Positions 1-7,180 of a DNA stretch of 9,939 bases are shown here, in pieces; the first letter of the stretch is position 1, and every line of letters starts with the position of its first letter. The translations under genes were made by a program, and so were the position numbers. The notes below the pieces were generated by a model, which did not search any database, was not told where the DNA came from, and was given only the letters and a program-made list of their open reading frames with translations. The stretch comes from DASUAL01 sp035763805 (GTDB lineage Bacteria > Gemmatimonadota > Gemmatimonadetes > Gemmatimonadales > GWC2-71-9). Location: positions 1 through 9,939 of the forward strand of contig DASUAL010000047.1 in assembly GCA_035763805.1 (NCBI GenBank). The letters run 5' to 3'.

Positions 1-3000
1 CGCTCCGCGACAATACAGCGCACTCGCTCCGCGGGGGCCCCGCGCCCTCGCCGCCACCGCCGTTCCCGTCGCCGTCCGCCCATTCCACCAGTATGGGGGC
101 GGGGCCGGGGTGCGCCGCGCACAGCGCTGCCACCGCTCGGGCGGTATCGGGCGGCGGTGGCGCGGCGCGCGACCACACGAGCGCCACGCCGATCGCCCCG
201 CTCGCCCGCAGCTCGTCGAGCGACTGCGCCGCCTCGACGATGAACGGCGCCTGCTCCTCACCGCGGTCACGCGTGCTGTAGCCCCCCGTGAGCAGCAGCG
301 CCCGGTCTGCCCGGATGAGGTCGTTGAGTTTCGCCCACGCTTCGGGAAACACCAGGGCTTCCGCGGTGCCGTGAAAGTCCTCGAGGACCAGCCGCGCGTA
401 CTCCGCGCCCGTCTTCTTCGAGATCTGGCGCTTCACGACCGTCACCACCGCCGCGATTCGCGCCTTCTGATCGCTCCATTGGCCAAGCGTGGCGGTGGTG
501 CGGGATCCGAACAGCTCCACCTCGGCACGGTACCTGGCGAGGGGGTGCCCGGAGATGAAGAAGCCGAGCACGGCTTTTTCCCGCGCCAGCCGGTCGTGCT
601 CGCTCCAGGGGGGAAGATCCGGGAGCGGGGAGCGGGGAGCGGGAAGCGGCGCCGCCTCACCGAACAGGCCGACCTGGCCCGATTCACGCTCGCCCTGCCG
701 GGTCTGGGCCTCGGCGAACGCGGTGTCGAGGGCTGCGATCAGCTGTGCCCGATGCCCGCCGAGCGCGTCGCACGCGCCCGCGTCGATCAGCGCTTCGATG
801 ACCCGCTTGTTGCACAGCCGGAGATCGATGCGGTCACAGAGGTCCACGAGCGAGCGGTACGGCCCCCCCGCCCCCGGCCCGCGACCGGCGATGATGGACT
901 CGATGGCACCCGCGCCCACGTTCTTGATCGCGCCCAGCCCGAAGCGGATGCGCTCCCCCCGGTCGCCGACCACGGTGAACTTGAAACCCGACTCGTTCAC
1001 ATCGGGCGGGAGCACCTCGAGGCCCAGCTCGCGGGCCTCGTTAATGTACTGCACCACCTTGTCCGTGTTGCCGATTTCCGACGACAGGAGCGCCGCCATG
1101 AACTCCGCGGCGTAGTGTGTCTTGAGCCACGCCGTCTGGAAGGAGAGCATGCTGTAGGCGACCGAGTGCGCCTTGGGAAACCCATAGCGACCGAACGTCT
1201 CGATCAGCGCAGCGATGTCCTCGATCGTGCGGCGGTCGTGCCCGCGCGCCACCGCGCGCTCGACGAACGGGCCGAGCTCCCGTTGCAACAGCTCTTTGTC
1301 CTTCTTCCCCACCGCCTTCCGGAGCAGGTCGGCCTCCGCGAGGCTGTAGCCGGCCAGGACGTTGGCGATCCGCATCACCTGCTCCTGGTAGACGATCACG
1401 CCGTACGTGGGCTCGAGCACCTCCCGCAGCGCTTCGTGCGGATACCGCACTTTCTCCTCGCCGCGCTTGCGGCGGATGAACGCCAGGTGCATCCCTGAGT
1501 CGAGCGGGCCCGGGCGCAGCAGCGCGTTGGTAGCCACCAGGTCTTCGAACCGGTCGCACTTCATGTTGCGCAAACAGTCGGTGGCGAGCGGCGACTCGAA
1601 CTGAAAAACGCCTGTGGTTCGTCCGGCGCGGAGCAGCTGGTAGACCGCCGCGTCCTCGAGGTCCAGCCCCGCCGGATCGACGGCGACGCCGTGCCGCTCC
1701 CGGATCATCTCCACCGTATCGTGGATCACGGTCAGGGTCTTGAGGCCGAGCAGGTCGATCTTCAGCATCCCCACCTGCTCGAGCGAAACCATGTCGTATT
1801 GGGTGATGATCGCATCCGCGTCCTGCGGGGCGAGGCACACGGGGACGTAGTCGGCCAGCGGGCCCGGCGCAATGACCACGCCGGCCGCGTGCACGGAGGC
1901 GTGGCGGGCGAGCCCCTCGATGCGCGCTCCGAGGTCGAGCACTTTGCGGATCCGCTCGTCCTGGGCCGCCGCGGCCTTGACCTCCGGAACCTTCTCGGCC
2001 GCCTCCCTCAGGCTCACGGCGAAGGCCGGGCCCGAGGGGATGAGCTTCGTGATGCGGTCGACGTCGCCCATCTCGACTCGCAGCGTGCGCGCAACGTCGC
2101 GGAACGCGGCGCGGGCCTTGAGCGTGCCGAACGTGATGATCTGGCCCACCGACTCGCGCCCGTAGCGCGCGCGCAGGTACTCGAGCAGCTCGCCCCGACG
2201 CTCGAAGCAGAAGTCGAGGTCGATGTCGGGCATCGAGATGCGTTCCGGGTTCAAGAACCGCTCGAACAGCAACTCGAACCGGAGCGGGTCCACCCCGGTG
2301 ATCCGCAGCGCGTAGGCGACCAGCGAGCCCGCCGACGAGCCGCGGCCGGGTCCGGTGGGGATGCCGCGATCGCGCGCCGCCTTGATCAGATCGTAGACGA
2401 TGAGGAAGTACCCGGCATACCCGGTGCGCTGGATGACGTCGAGCTCGTAGGCCAGGCGGTCCTCTACCGCGGCGGGCAGCGGGTCGCCGTAACGCTCCCG
2501 CGCGCCGGCGCGCGCCAGGTGTACCAGCAGATCGTTGTCACTCGCGAATTCGGCCGGGCGCGGGTACTGCGGCAGGAAGTACCGCTTCTCGAAATCGAAC
2601 TCGCACAGCGCCGCCACGCGTGCGGTCTCCGCCAGAACCTCGGGGTGGGGCGTGAACAACGCCTGCATCTCGGGCTCAGACTTGACGTAGCTCTCCTGAC
2701 CGAAGAAGCGGAACCGATTCGGGTCGTCCAGGTCCTTGCCCGTCCCAATGGCGAGCAGCACGTCGTGCGCCTCGGCGTCCTCCTTCTTCAGGTAGTGCGC
2801 GTCGTTCGTCGCCACCACCGGGAGACCGAGCTCTTGCGCCAGGCGGAACATCCCCGCCCCCACGGTCTGCTCCTCGGCCAGCCCGTGGTCCTGCACCTCG
2901 AGCCAGAACCCGTCCTTCCCGAACAGGCCGGCGAAATACTGAGCGCTCGCCTTCGCCGCCTCGTAGTTCCCCTGCCGCAGGTACAGCGCGATCTCTCCCG

Positions 3001-3421
3001 AGAGGCAGGCCGCGAGGCCGATCAGCCCGTCCTTGTGGAGCTCCAGTACTTCGCGGTCGATCCGGGGCCGGCGGTAATAGCCCTCCAGGAATCCGATCGA
3101 GGAGAGCTTGATCAGATTGCGGTAGCCCGTGCGGTTGCGAGCGAGCAGCACGAGGTGCGAGTAGGCGGCCGGGGCGTCGGTGGGGCGCTCGCGCTTGTGG
3201 CGACTCCCGAATGCGAGGTAGGCCTCGAAACCAAGGATCGGCCGGATGTGGCGGGCTTTGGCCTCGGAGTAGAACTGCCACGCGCCGTGCAGGTTGCCGT
3301 GGTCGGTGATGGCCAGCGAATCCATGCCCAGCGTCCGGACGCGGTCGAGTAGATCCGGGATCCGGTTGGCGCCGTCGAGGAGGGAATACTCGCTGTGGGT
3401 GTGGAGGTGAACGAACGGCAT
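1..3421 (-). CDS. dnaE: DNA polymerase III alpha subunit DnaE (C-terminus cut by window edge)
   Basis: This is the catalytic subunit of the replicative DNA polymerase. The frame starts at ATG 3421-3419 (MPFVHLHTHSEYS) and stays open for 1140 codons to the left edge with no stop, so only a few tens of C-terminal residues are missing (E. coli DnaE has 1160). In order I see: a PHP domain (about 1-215) with H7, H9, D16, H41, E66, H89, C139, D207 and H209; the palm motif PDIDLDF with D401 and D403; the third catalytic Asp D556 in KIDLLGL; the conserved YGVIVYQEQVM block; a helix-hairpin-helix stretch (GLGAIKNVG); a beta-clamp motif QVGLF at 916-920; a Pro-rich linker at about 923-936; and an OB-fold at about 975-1025. 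Position, length and clamp motif fit DnaE1 better than the error-prone DnaE2/ImuC. It follows hisIE by 4 nt; the weak AAGG just before the ATG overlaps the hisIE stop, suggesting translational coupling. Confidence 0.96.
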   Translation of the reverse strand, partial: MPFVHLHTHSEYSLLDGANRIPDLLDRVRTLGMDSLAITDHGNLHGAWQFYSEAKARHIRPILGFEAYLAFGSRHKRERPTDAPAAYSHLVLLARNRTGYRNLIKLSSIGFLEGYYRRPRIDREVLELHKDGLIGLAACLSGEIALYLRQGNYEAAKASAQYFAGLFGKDGFWLEVQDHGLAEEQTVGAGMFRLAQELGLPVVATNDAHYLKKEDAEAHDVLLAIGTGKDLDDPNRFRFFGQESYVKSEPEMQALFTPHPEVLAETARVAALCEFDFEKRYFLPQYPRPAEFASDNDLLVHLARAGARERYGDPLPAAVEDRLAYELDVIQRTGYAGYFLIVYDLIKAARDRGIPTGPGRGSSAGSLVAYALRITGVDPLRFELLFERFLNPERISMPDIDLDFCFERRGELLEYLRARYGRESVGQIITFGTLKARAAFRDVARTLRVEMGDVDRITKLIPSGPAFAVSLREAAEKVPEVKAAAAQDERIRKVLDLGARIEGLARHASVHAAGVVIAPGPLADYVPVCLAPQDADAIITQYDMVSLEQVGMLKIDLLGLKTLTVIHDTVEMIRERHGVAVDPAGLDLEDAAVYQLLRAGRTTGVFQFESPLATDCLRNMKCDRFEDLVATNALLRPGPLDSGMHLAFIRRKRGEEKVRYPHEALREVLEPTYGVIVYQEQVMRIANVLAGYSLAEADLLRKAVGKKDKELLQRELGPFVERAVARGHDRRTIEDIAALIETFGRYGFPKAHSVAYSMLSFQTAWLKTHYAAEFMAALLSSEIGNTDKVVQYINEARELGLEVLPPDVNESGFKFTVVGDRGERIRFGLGAIKNVGAGAIESIIAGRGPGAGGPYRSLVDLCDRIDLRLCNKRVIEALIDAGACDALGGHRAQLIAALDTAFAEAQTRQGERESGQVGLFGEAAPLPAPRSPLPDLPPWSEHDRLAREKAVLGFFISGHPLARYRAEVELFGSRTTATLGQWSDQKARIAAVVTVVKRQISKKTGAEYARLVLEDFHGTAEALVFPEAWAKLNDLIRADRALLLTGGYSTRDRGEEQAPFIVEAAQSLDELRASGAIGVALVWSRAAPPPPDTARAVAALCAAHPGPAPILVEWADGDGNGGGGEGAGPPRSECAVLSRS
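621..648. repeat. Tandem heptamer array (GGGAGCG x4) inside dnaE
   Basis: Four consecutive 7-nt units occur here: three exact GGGAGCG and one GGAAGCG. On the coding (minus) strand they encode the Pro/Ala/Leu-rich linker immediately after the beta-clamp motif of DnaE. The unit length is not a multiple of three, so gain or loss of one unit would shift the frame, while three units would be tolerated. Confidence 0.8.
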
Positions 3422-3425
3422 CGCC

Positions 3426-4028
3426 TTAGCGGGCTCGGGCGTCGAGCTCCGCGAGCACCCGGTGGAGGGGCAGCTGCCTCGCCTCGAGCAGCACCAAGAG
3501 ATGATAGAGGAGGTCCGCCGCCTCGCTGGCGAGGCGAGCGTCGTCCTCCGCCGTGGCGGCCACCACCGTCTCCACTGCTTCCTCGCCCACCTTGCGCGCG
3601 ACTTCCACGACCCCGGCGCTGAGCAGCTGCGCGGTGTACGACCCTGCGGGCCGGGCGCGGGCCCGCTCGGCGAGGGTGCGGGCGAGCCGGGTCAGCAGGC
3701 CGCCGGTCGGCTCACCGAAGCAGGTGGGCGCCCCGGTGTGGCACGCAGGACCGTCCTGGCGTACCACGTACAGCACCGCGTCCCCGTCGCAGTCCACCCG
3801 CACGTCCTGCACCGCCTGCGTGTGGCCCGACGTCTCACCCTTTTTCCAGAGCACGCCGCGCGAGCGGCTGTGGTAGTGAGCCTGGCCGGTGACGCGGGTC
3901 CGCTCCAGCGCCTCGCGATCGGCGTAGCCCACCATCAAGACTTCGCCCCCGAGGGCGCTTTGAGCGACGACGGGGACGAGTCCATCGTCCCCGAAGCGCA
4001 CGGCCGCGAGCCAATTGTCAGGGGTCAC
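3426..4028 (-). CDS. hisIE: Bifunctional phosphoribosyl-AMP cyclohydrolase / phosphoribosyl-ATP pyrophosphatase
   Basis: This fused enzyme catalyses steps 2 and 3 of histidine biosynthesis in the cytoplasm: hydrolysis of PR-ATP to PR-AMP (HisE half) and ring opening of PR-AMP (HisI half). It has 200 residues, the usual length for the fusion. The HisI half (about 1-110) shows LMVGYADREAL, SRGVLWKKGETSGH and the metal motif DCDGD (79-83). Its zinc cysteines C80, C96 and C103 keep the 16- and 7-residue spacing known in the family. The HisE half (about 128-200) is a MazG-like fold with the acidic motifs GEEAVE (148-153) and EAADLLYH (169-176). The start is GTG at 4028-4026; the N-terminus before FGDDGLVPVV is of normal length, no Shine-Dalgarno sequence precedes it, and a promoter -10 lies 6 nt upstream. 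It is first in an apparent operon with dnaE, an unusual partner; no other his genes are in the window. Confidence 0.96.
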   Translation of the reverse strand: MTPDNWLAAVRFGDDGLVPVVAQSALGGEVLMVGYADREALERTRVTGQAHYHSRSRGVLWKKGETSGHTQAVQDVRVDCDGDAVLYVVRQDGPACHTGAPTCFGEPTGGLLTRLARTLAERARARPAGSYTAQLLSAGVVEVARKVGEEAVETVVAATAEDDARLASEAADLLYHLLVLLEARQLPLHRVLAELDARAR

Positions 4029-4034
4029 GCCGGG

Positions 4035-4063
4035 AACATACCGGCGCTTCGGCGCATTGTCAA
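4035..4063 (-). promoter_or_regulatory. Sigma70-type promoter for hisIE-dnaE
   Basis: Reading the minus strand, a perfect -35 box TTGACA (4063-4058) is followed after 17 nt by TATGTT (4040-4035, four of six matches to TATAAT). The GTG start of hisIE begins 6 nt after the -10 box. Transcription would therefore begin at or within a base or two of the start codon, giving a leaderless mRNA. This agrees with the absence of a ribosome binding site. The call rests on consensus matching only. Confidence 0.6.
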
Positions 4064-4086
4064 AATCCCGTGTCGGCGAATATCTT
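4057..4086 (+). promoter_or_regulatory. Divergent sigma70-type promoter for the antiporter operon
   Basis: On the plus strand TTGTCA (4057-4062, five of six matches to TTGACA) is followed after 18 nt by TATCTT (4081-4086, four of six). The predicted start of transcription is around 4093-4094, exactly at the ATG at 4094. The -35 box overlaps the -35 box of the hisIE promoter on the other strand by five bases, so polymerase can probably occupy only one direction at a time. Confidence 0.5.
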
Positions 4087-4093
4087 GCGGCCC

Positions 4094-5446
4094 ATGCGCT
4101 GGGTCGCGAGCCTGTTCGCGCTGGGTCTGATGATGGCGCTGTTTCGTCGCGTCACGACCGCAGCGGGCGCGCCACTCGAAGCGCAGGCGACGCTCGCGCT
4201 CGGGTTCCTGTTGCTGGCGGCACACCTGGGCGGCGGTATCGCGAAGCGTGTGGGCCTCCCGCGCATCACCGGATACCTCCTCACGGGATTGTGCGTCGGT
4301 CCCGCGTGGCTCGATCTGGTGCGCACCGAGGAGATCGAGGCGCTGGGGTTCATCGCGGATGCGGCGGTCGCGCTCATCGCGCTCGCGGCGGGCAGCGAGC
4401 TGACGCTCGAGAAGCTGCGCGCCGAGCGGGCCGCCCTCCTGCGTCTGGGCACCGGGGCGATCGCCTTTCCGTTCATCGCGGTCGCGCTCGTCGTGCTCGG
4501 CGTCCGCCAGTGGTTCCCGATCACCGTCCACCAGCCGCTGGGCGACGCGGTCGCGGTGGCGCTCGTGCTTGGCACGATCGCGGCGGCATCGTCGCCGTCG
4601 GTCACCATGGCCGTGATCGACGAGCTCGGCGCCCACGGGCCGTTTGCCCGCGCCGTGCTCGGCGTTACGATCGCGAAGGACGTCGTCGTGATCGTGCTGC
4701 TCTCGCTCGTGCTCGCCGCAGCCCGCCCGCTCGCCAGCGCAGGCGCCCTGAACCTGGCCGTGGCCGGGACCGTGTTGGTCCAGCTCGCCGGGTCGATCGC
4801 GCTGGGCATCCTGTTGGGGGTCGTGCTCGCCGCGTACCTGAAGCGCGTGCGCCGCGACACCCCGCTGTTCCTCGTCGCCGTGGCGTTCGTGACTGCGGAG
4901 GTGGCCCAGCTGAGCCACCTCGAACCGATGCTCGCCGCGGTCGCCGCCGGGTTCTACCTCGAGAATTTCTCGCGCGTAGAAGGGGAACGCCTGCGCGCCG
5001 ACCTGACGCGCGGCTCGCTGCCCATCTATGTGGTATTCTTCGGGCTCGCGGGCGCCAGCCTCCACATCGAGGCACTGGCGGATGTGTGGCCGTGGGTCCT
5101 CCTGCTCGTGGGCGTGCGGGCCGTTGCGCTGCGCTACGGCGTGCGCTGGGCGGGGCGCGATCCCCGTGTGACGCCCGTCCTTGCACGGGACGCTTGGTGG
5201 GGGCTTATCTCTCAGGCGGGGGTGGCGCTTGGGCTCGCGGCGGTGACGCGCCGCGCGTTCCCCGAGTGGGGCGTTTCCCTGGAAGCGCTGATTGTGACGA
5301 TGATCGCGGTGCACGAGGTCGTGGGGCCGATCTGCTTCCGCCGGGCGCTCATGCGAGCCGGGGAAGTCACGGAGGGAACGCATGGTGCCGAAGAGGCGGT
5401 GGCTCGCGGGACTGTTGTTGCTTCCGGTGGCGTGTGGCGGGGGTGA
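4094..5446 (+). CDS. Cation:proton antiporter, CPA2 family (Na+/H+ exchanger domain)
   Basis: This is an integral inner-membrane protein of 450 residues with about 13-14 hydrophobic segments covering nearly its whole length. It resembles the transmembrane domain of CPA2 (KefB/NapA-like) monovalent cation/proton antiporters: RITGYLLTGLCVGP near the N-terminus, AAASSPSVTMAVIDELG in the middle, then the core helix VLGVTIAKDVVVIVLL, and a late VGPICFRRAL. No TrkA-N or other cytoplasmic regulatory domain follows. In the core helix the usual DD, ND or QD pair is K195-D196. The substrate (Na+ or K+) cannot be told from sequence. I chose ATG 4094 because the predicted -10 box ends 7 nt before it. An in-frame GTG at 4070 would add eight residues but lies between the -35 and -10 boxes. 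Its last 65 nt overlap the next gene, and the final ~20 residues look like unconserved run-on. Confidence 0.87.
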   Translation: MRWVASLFALGLMMALFRRVTTAAGAPLEAQATLALGFLLLAAHLGGGIAKRVGLPRITGYLLTGLCVGPAWLDLVRTEEIEALGFIADAAVALIALAAGSELTLEKLRAERAALLRLGTGAIAFPFIAVALVVLGVRQWFPITVHQPLGDAVAVALVLGTIAAASSPSVTMAVIDELGAHGPFARAVLGVTIAKDVVVIVLLSLVLAAARPLASAGALNLAVAGTVLVQLAGSIALGILLGVVLAAYLKRVRRDTPLFLVAVAFVTAEVAQLSHLEPMLAAVAAGFYLENFSRVEGERLRADLTRGSLPIYVVFFGLAGASLHIEALADVWPWVLLLVGVRAVALRYGVRWAGRDPRVTPVLARDAWWGLISQAGVALGLAAVTRRAFPEWGVSLEALIVTMIAVHEVVGPICFRRALMRAGEVTEGTHGAEEAVARGTVVASGGVWRG

Positions 5447-7070
5447 CGGGCCGATGGCGGCGCCGCCGTTCTGCGCTACGAGTGGAGCACAGGTCAGCCT
5501 TGCGGCCGGTGAGTGCGCGGTCGTCGATCCCCGCTCGACGGGCGGCTCCGCGCTCTTCCCTGGAAATCCCTCGGGCGCCCAGATCGAGTATCTGCTCGTT
5601 CCGCAGTCGGCGAGCGGCACGCCGAACGATTCGCAGAGCTTCAGGCTCCAAGGGATGGCGCTCGCTTTGGCGGGCGTCGGGCCCGAGCGCGTGGCCCAGG
5701 AGGCTCCACCGACGGAGCTCGGTCCCGCGGAACAGTTCCACCTGTTCCTGAGGCGGTCGGAACGGGCCCGTTCCTACCCCGCGCCGGCGGGCCCTGCGGC
5801 GGCTCCGGTGGCGGAGCCTGCCCCCGCCCCTCAGGCTGCGGCGACTGTTGCCCCCGTCGACTCCGGGCACGTGCGTACGTTCAAGGTGTGCGGCGATCTC
5901 CAGTGCTCCCAGCCGTTGCCCACGGTGACGGCTACGGCGCTAAAAGTCGGCGAGCACATCGCGATCTACGTGGACAACAACGCGCCGCAGCCGGGCCTGT
6001 CGCAGCAGGACCTGGACACCCTGCGGGCGATCTTCGACACGCTGCTCTACGAGGTGGACACGCTCGCTTTCGGGCTGGAGTCCGACGTCGACGCGAACGG
6101 TGTGGTTCTCGTCCTGATGACCAATCGGGTGAACCAGCTGGTCGCCGATCCATGCCCGAACGGTTTCGTCGCCGGATACTTCTTTGGGGCCGATATCGAT
6201 CCGTTCTTCCGAACGCAGTTCAATAACGGCGAGGTCTTCTACTCGATCGTCCCTGATCCGGCAGGGACGCTGAGCTGCGCGCACACGGTCGCCCAGGTGA
6301 AGCGGATCATTCCCGTGACGTTCGCGCACGAGTTCCAGCACATGATCAGCTACAACCAGCACGTGCTGGTGCGGCGACGTGACGCCGAGGACCTCTGGCT
6401 GAATGAAGGGCTGTCGCACTACGCCGAGGAGCGTGTTGGGCGGAGCTTTCTGCCGGGGGACAACCCGAGCTTCTGCAGCTTCGCGGGCGGCAACCTGTAC
6501 AATGCCGGCCTGTACTTCGCGGACCCGGGCGCCCATTTTCTGGTCGATACCGCCGGAATCGGCGGCCTGGCCGAACGGGGAGCGTATTGGCTCTTTATCC
6601 GGTATCTGGTGGATCAGTACGCGGCGAGCGCCGCGTTCCCCGACGCGGACGCCTTCACCCGTACCCTCGTTCAGACGACTCTCACGGGCGTCGCAAACGT
6701 GAAGCAGCAGACCGGCGCGACATTCACCGACGTGGTGAACCGCTGGGGGCTCGCCAACTGGGTCTCGGATCTTCCGGGCTTCGTGGCGCCGGCAGCGCTC
6801 CAATACAAGTCTTGGGCGTTTCGCACAGACTTTCCCCGATTCAACCAAACGTGCAGCAATGCAATCCCGTCCTCGTTTCCGCTGGTCCCGGGTGCGGGCG
6901 ACGGCAGCGCCGTAAGCTTGAGCGGCACGCTGCGGGCGGGGTCGGGGTGGTACCATCGCGCGCAGCAGGCCGCCGGGGCCACGGGGTTCTCACTGCTCTT
7001 CACCGATGCTTCGGGTGCCGCGCTGCGGGCTTCGCTGGTCCCGCGATTGAACGTGATACGAATTCAGTGA
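5382..7070 (+). CDS. Lipoprotein zinc metallopeptidase, M30 (hyicolysin-like) family
   Basis: This 562-residue protein is predicted to be an exported protease. The N-terminus (MVPKRRWLAGLLLLPVAC) is a short signal peptide ending in a lipobox-like PVAC, so C18 is the likely lipidated residue and the protein is probably anchored to a membrane; the Pro at -3 is atypical. A variable region leads to an Ala/Pro-rich linker (about 133-160), then the catalytic domain with HEFQH (316-320) and NEG (341-343). H316, H320 and E342 are the expected zinc ligands and E317 the general base. This HEFQHMISYN plus NEGLSHYAEE pattern is typical of peptidase M30. The C-terminal ~80 residues look beta-rich; I see no type IX sorting domain. 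ATG 5382 is preceded by a strong Shine-Dalgarno GGAGGG about 6 nt upstream, inside the 3' end of the antiporter gene. The substrate is unknown. Confidence 0.86.
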   Translation: MVPKRRWLAGLLLLPVACGGGDGPMAAPPFCATSGAQVSLAAGECAVVDPRSTGGSALFPGNPSGAQIEYLLVPQSASGTPNDSQSFRLQGMALALAGVGPERVAQEAPPTELGPAEQFHLFLRRSERARSYPAPAGPAAAPVAEPAPAPQAAATVAPVDSGHVRTFKVCGDLQCSQPLPTVTATALKVGEHIAIYVDNNAPQPGLSQQDLDTLRAIFDTLLYEVDTLAFGLESDVDANGVVLVLMTNRVNQLVADPCPNGFVAGYFFGADIDPFFRTQFNNGEVFYSIVPDPAGTLSCAHTVAQVKRIIPVTFAHEFQHMISYNQHVLVRRRDAEDLWLNEGLSHYAEERVGRSFLPGDNPSFCSFAGGNLYNAGLYFADPGAHFLVDTAGIGGLAERGAYWLFIRYLVDQYAASAAFPDADAFTRTLVQTTLTGVANVKQQTGATFTDVVNRWGLANWVSDLPGFVAPAALQYKSWAFRTDFPRFNQTCSNAIPSSFPLVPGAGDGSAVSLSGTLRAGSGWYHRAQQAAGATGFSLLFTDASGAALRASLVPRLNVIRIQ

Positions 7071-7078
7071 TGCGTTGA
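7070..7078 (+). other. Stop-start overlap with two-codon minigene
   Basis: The stop of the M30 gene (TGA 7068-7070) overlaps an ATG in TGATG. This ATG is followed by one codon and a stop (ATG CGT TGA). It could be a relic of a former coupled start of the next gene, or chance. No function is shown. Confidence 0.3.
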
Positions 7079-7085
7079 GGAACCT

Positions 7086-7180
7086 CGTGGAGGAGCGGCG
7101 TGGAGGGAAGGCGTGGAGGAGGGGCGTAGCAGCTTGCTACGGTGTCCCTTCACGTCTTTCCTCCACGATTCTCCTCCACG
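7086..7180. repeat. 95-nt palindrome made of 3+3 inverted 13-mers around a perfect hairpin
   Basis: Three tandem 13-nt units start at 7086, 7099 and 7112, each beginning CGTGGAGG. A central CGTAGCAGCTTGCTACG (7125-7141; 7-bp stem, 3-nt loop) follows. Three inverted copies of the same 13-mer then occupy 7142-7154, 7155-7167 and 7168-7180. The two 39-nt arms align without gaps; 28 positions form Watson-Crick pairs and about 5 more G-U pairs. The element sits at the junction of the M30 gene and the PorV-like gene and runs into the coding region of the latter. It has no coding capacity of its own and no T-run, so it is not a classical intrinsic terminator. It resembles an extragenic palindromic repeat. 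Confidence 0.85.

Noticed and set aside
1..33. Direct repeat CGCTCCGCG at 1-9 and 25-33
   Set aside because: Short, GC-rich and within the dnaE C-terminal coding region; expected by chance in such composition.
110..1498. Long plus-strand open frame opposite dnaE (462 codons)
   Set aside because: Arg/Leu/Glu-rich with no recognisable motif; it is the antisense shadow of dnaE third-position GC bias, and the dnaE motifs are clear on the other strand.
1691..3352. Long plus-strand open frame opposite dnaE (553 codons)
   Set aside because: Same reason: biased composition, no domain, fully antisense to the PHP and palm domains of DnaE.
4044..4055. GCGC-TTCG-GCGC hairpin in the divergent promoter region
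   Set aside because: Only a 4-bp stem, in the spacer of the hisIE promoter and not transcribed by either predicted promoter; too short to call an operator or terminator.
4025..5620. Long minus-strand open frame opposite the antiporter (531 codons)
   Set aside because: His/Arg/Asp-rich low-complexity translation with no hydrophobic core or motif; it crosses the divergent promoter and the start of the M30 gene.
7086..7180. Possible CRISPR-like repeat array
   Set aside because: Units are contiguous 13-mers with no spacers, and the second half is inverted; the same holds for the heptamers at 9201-9304.
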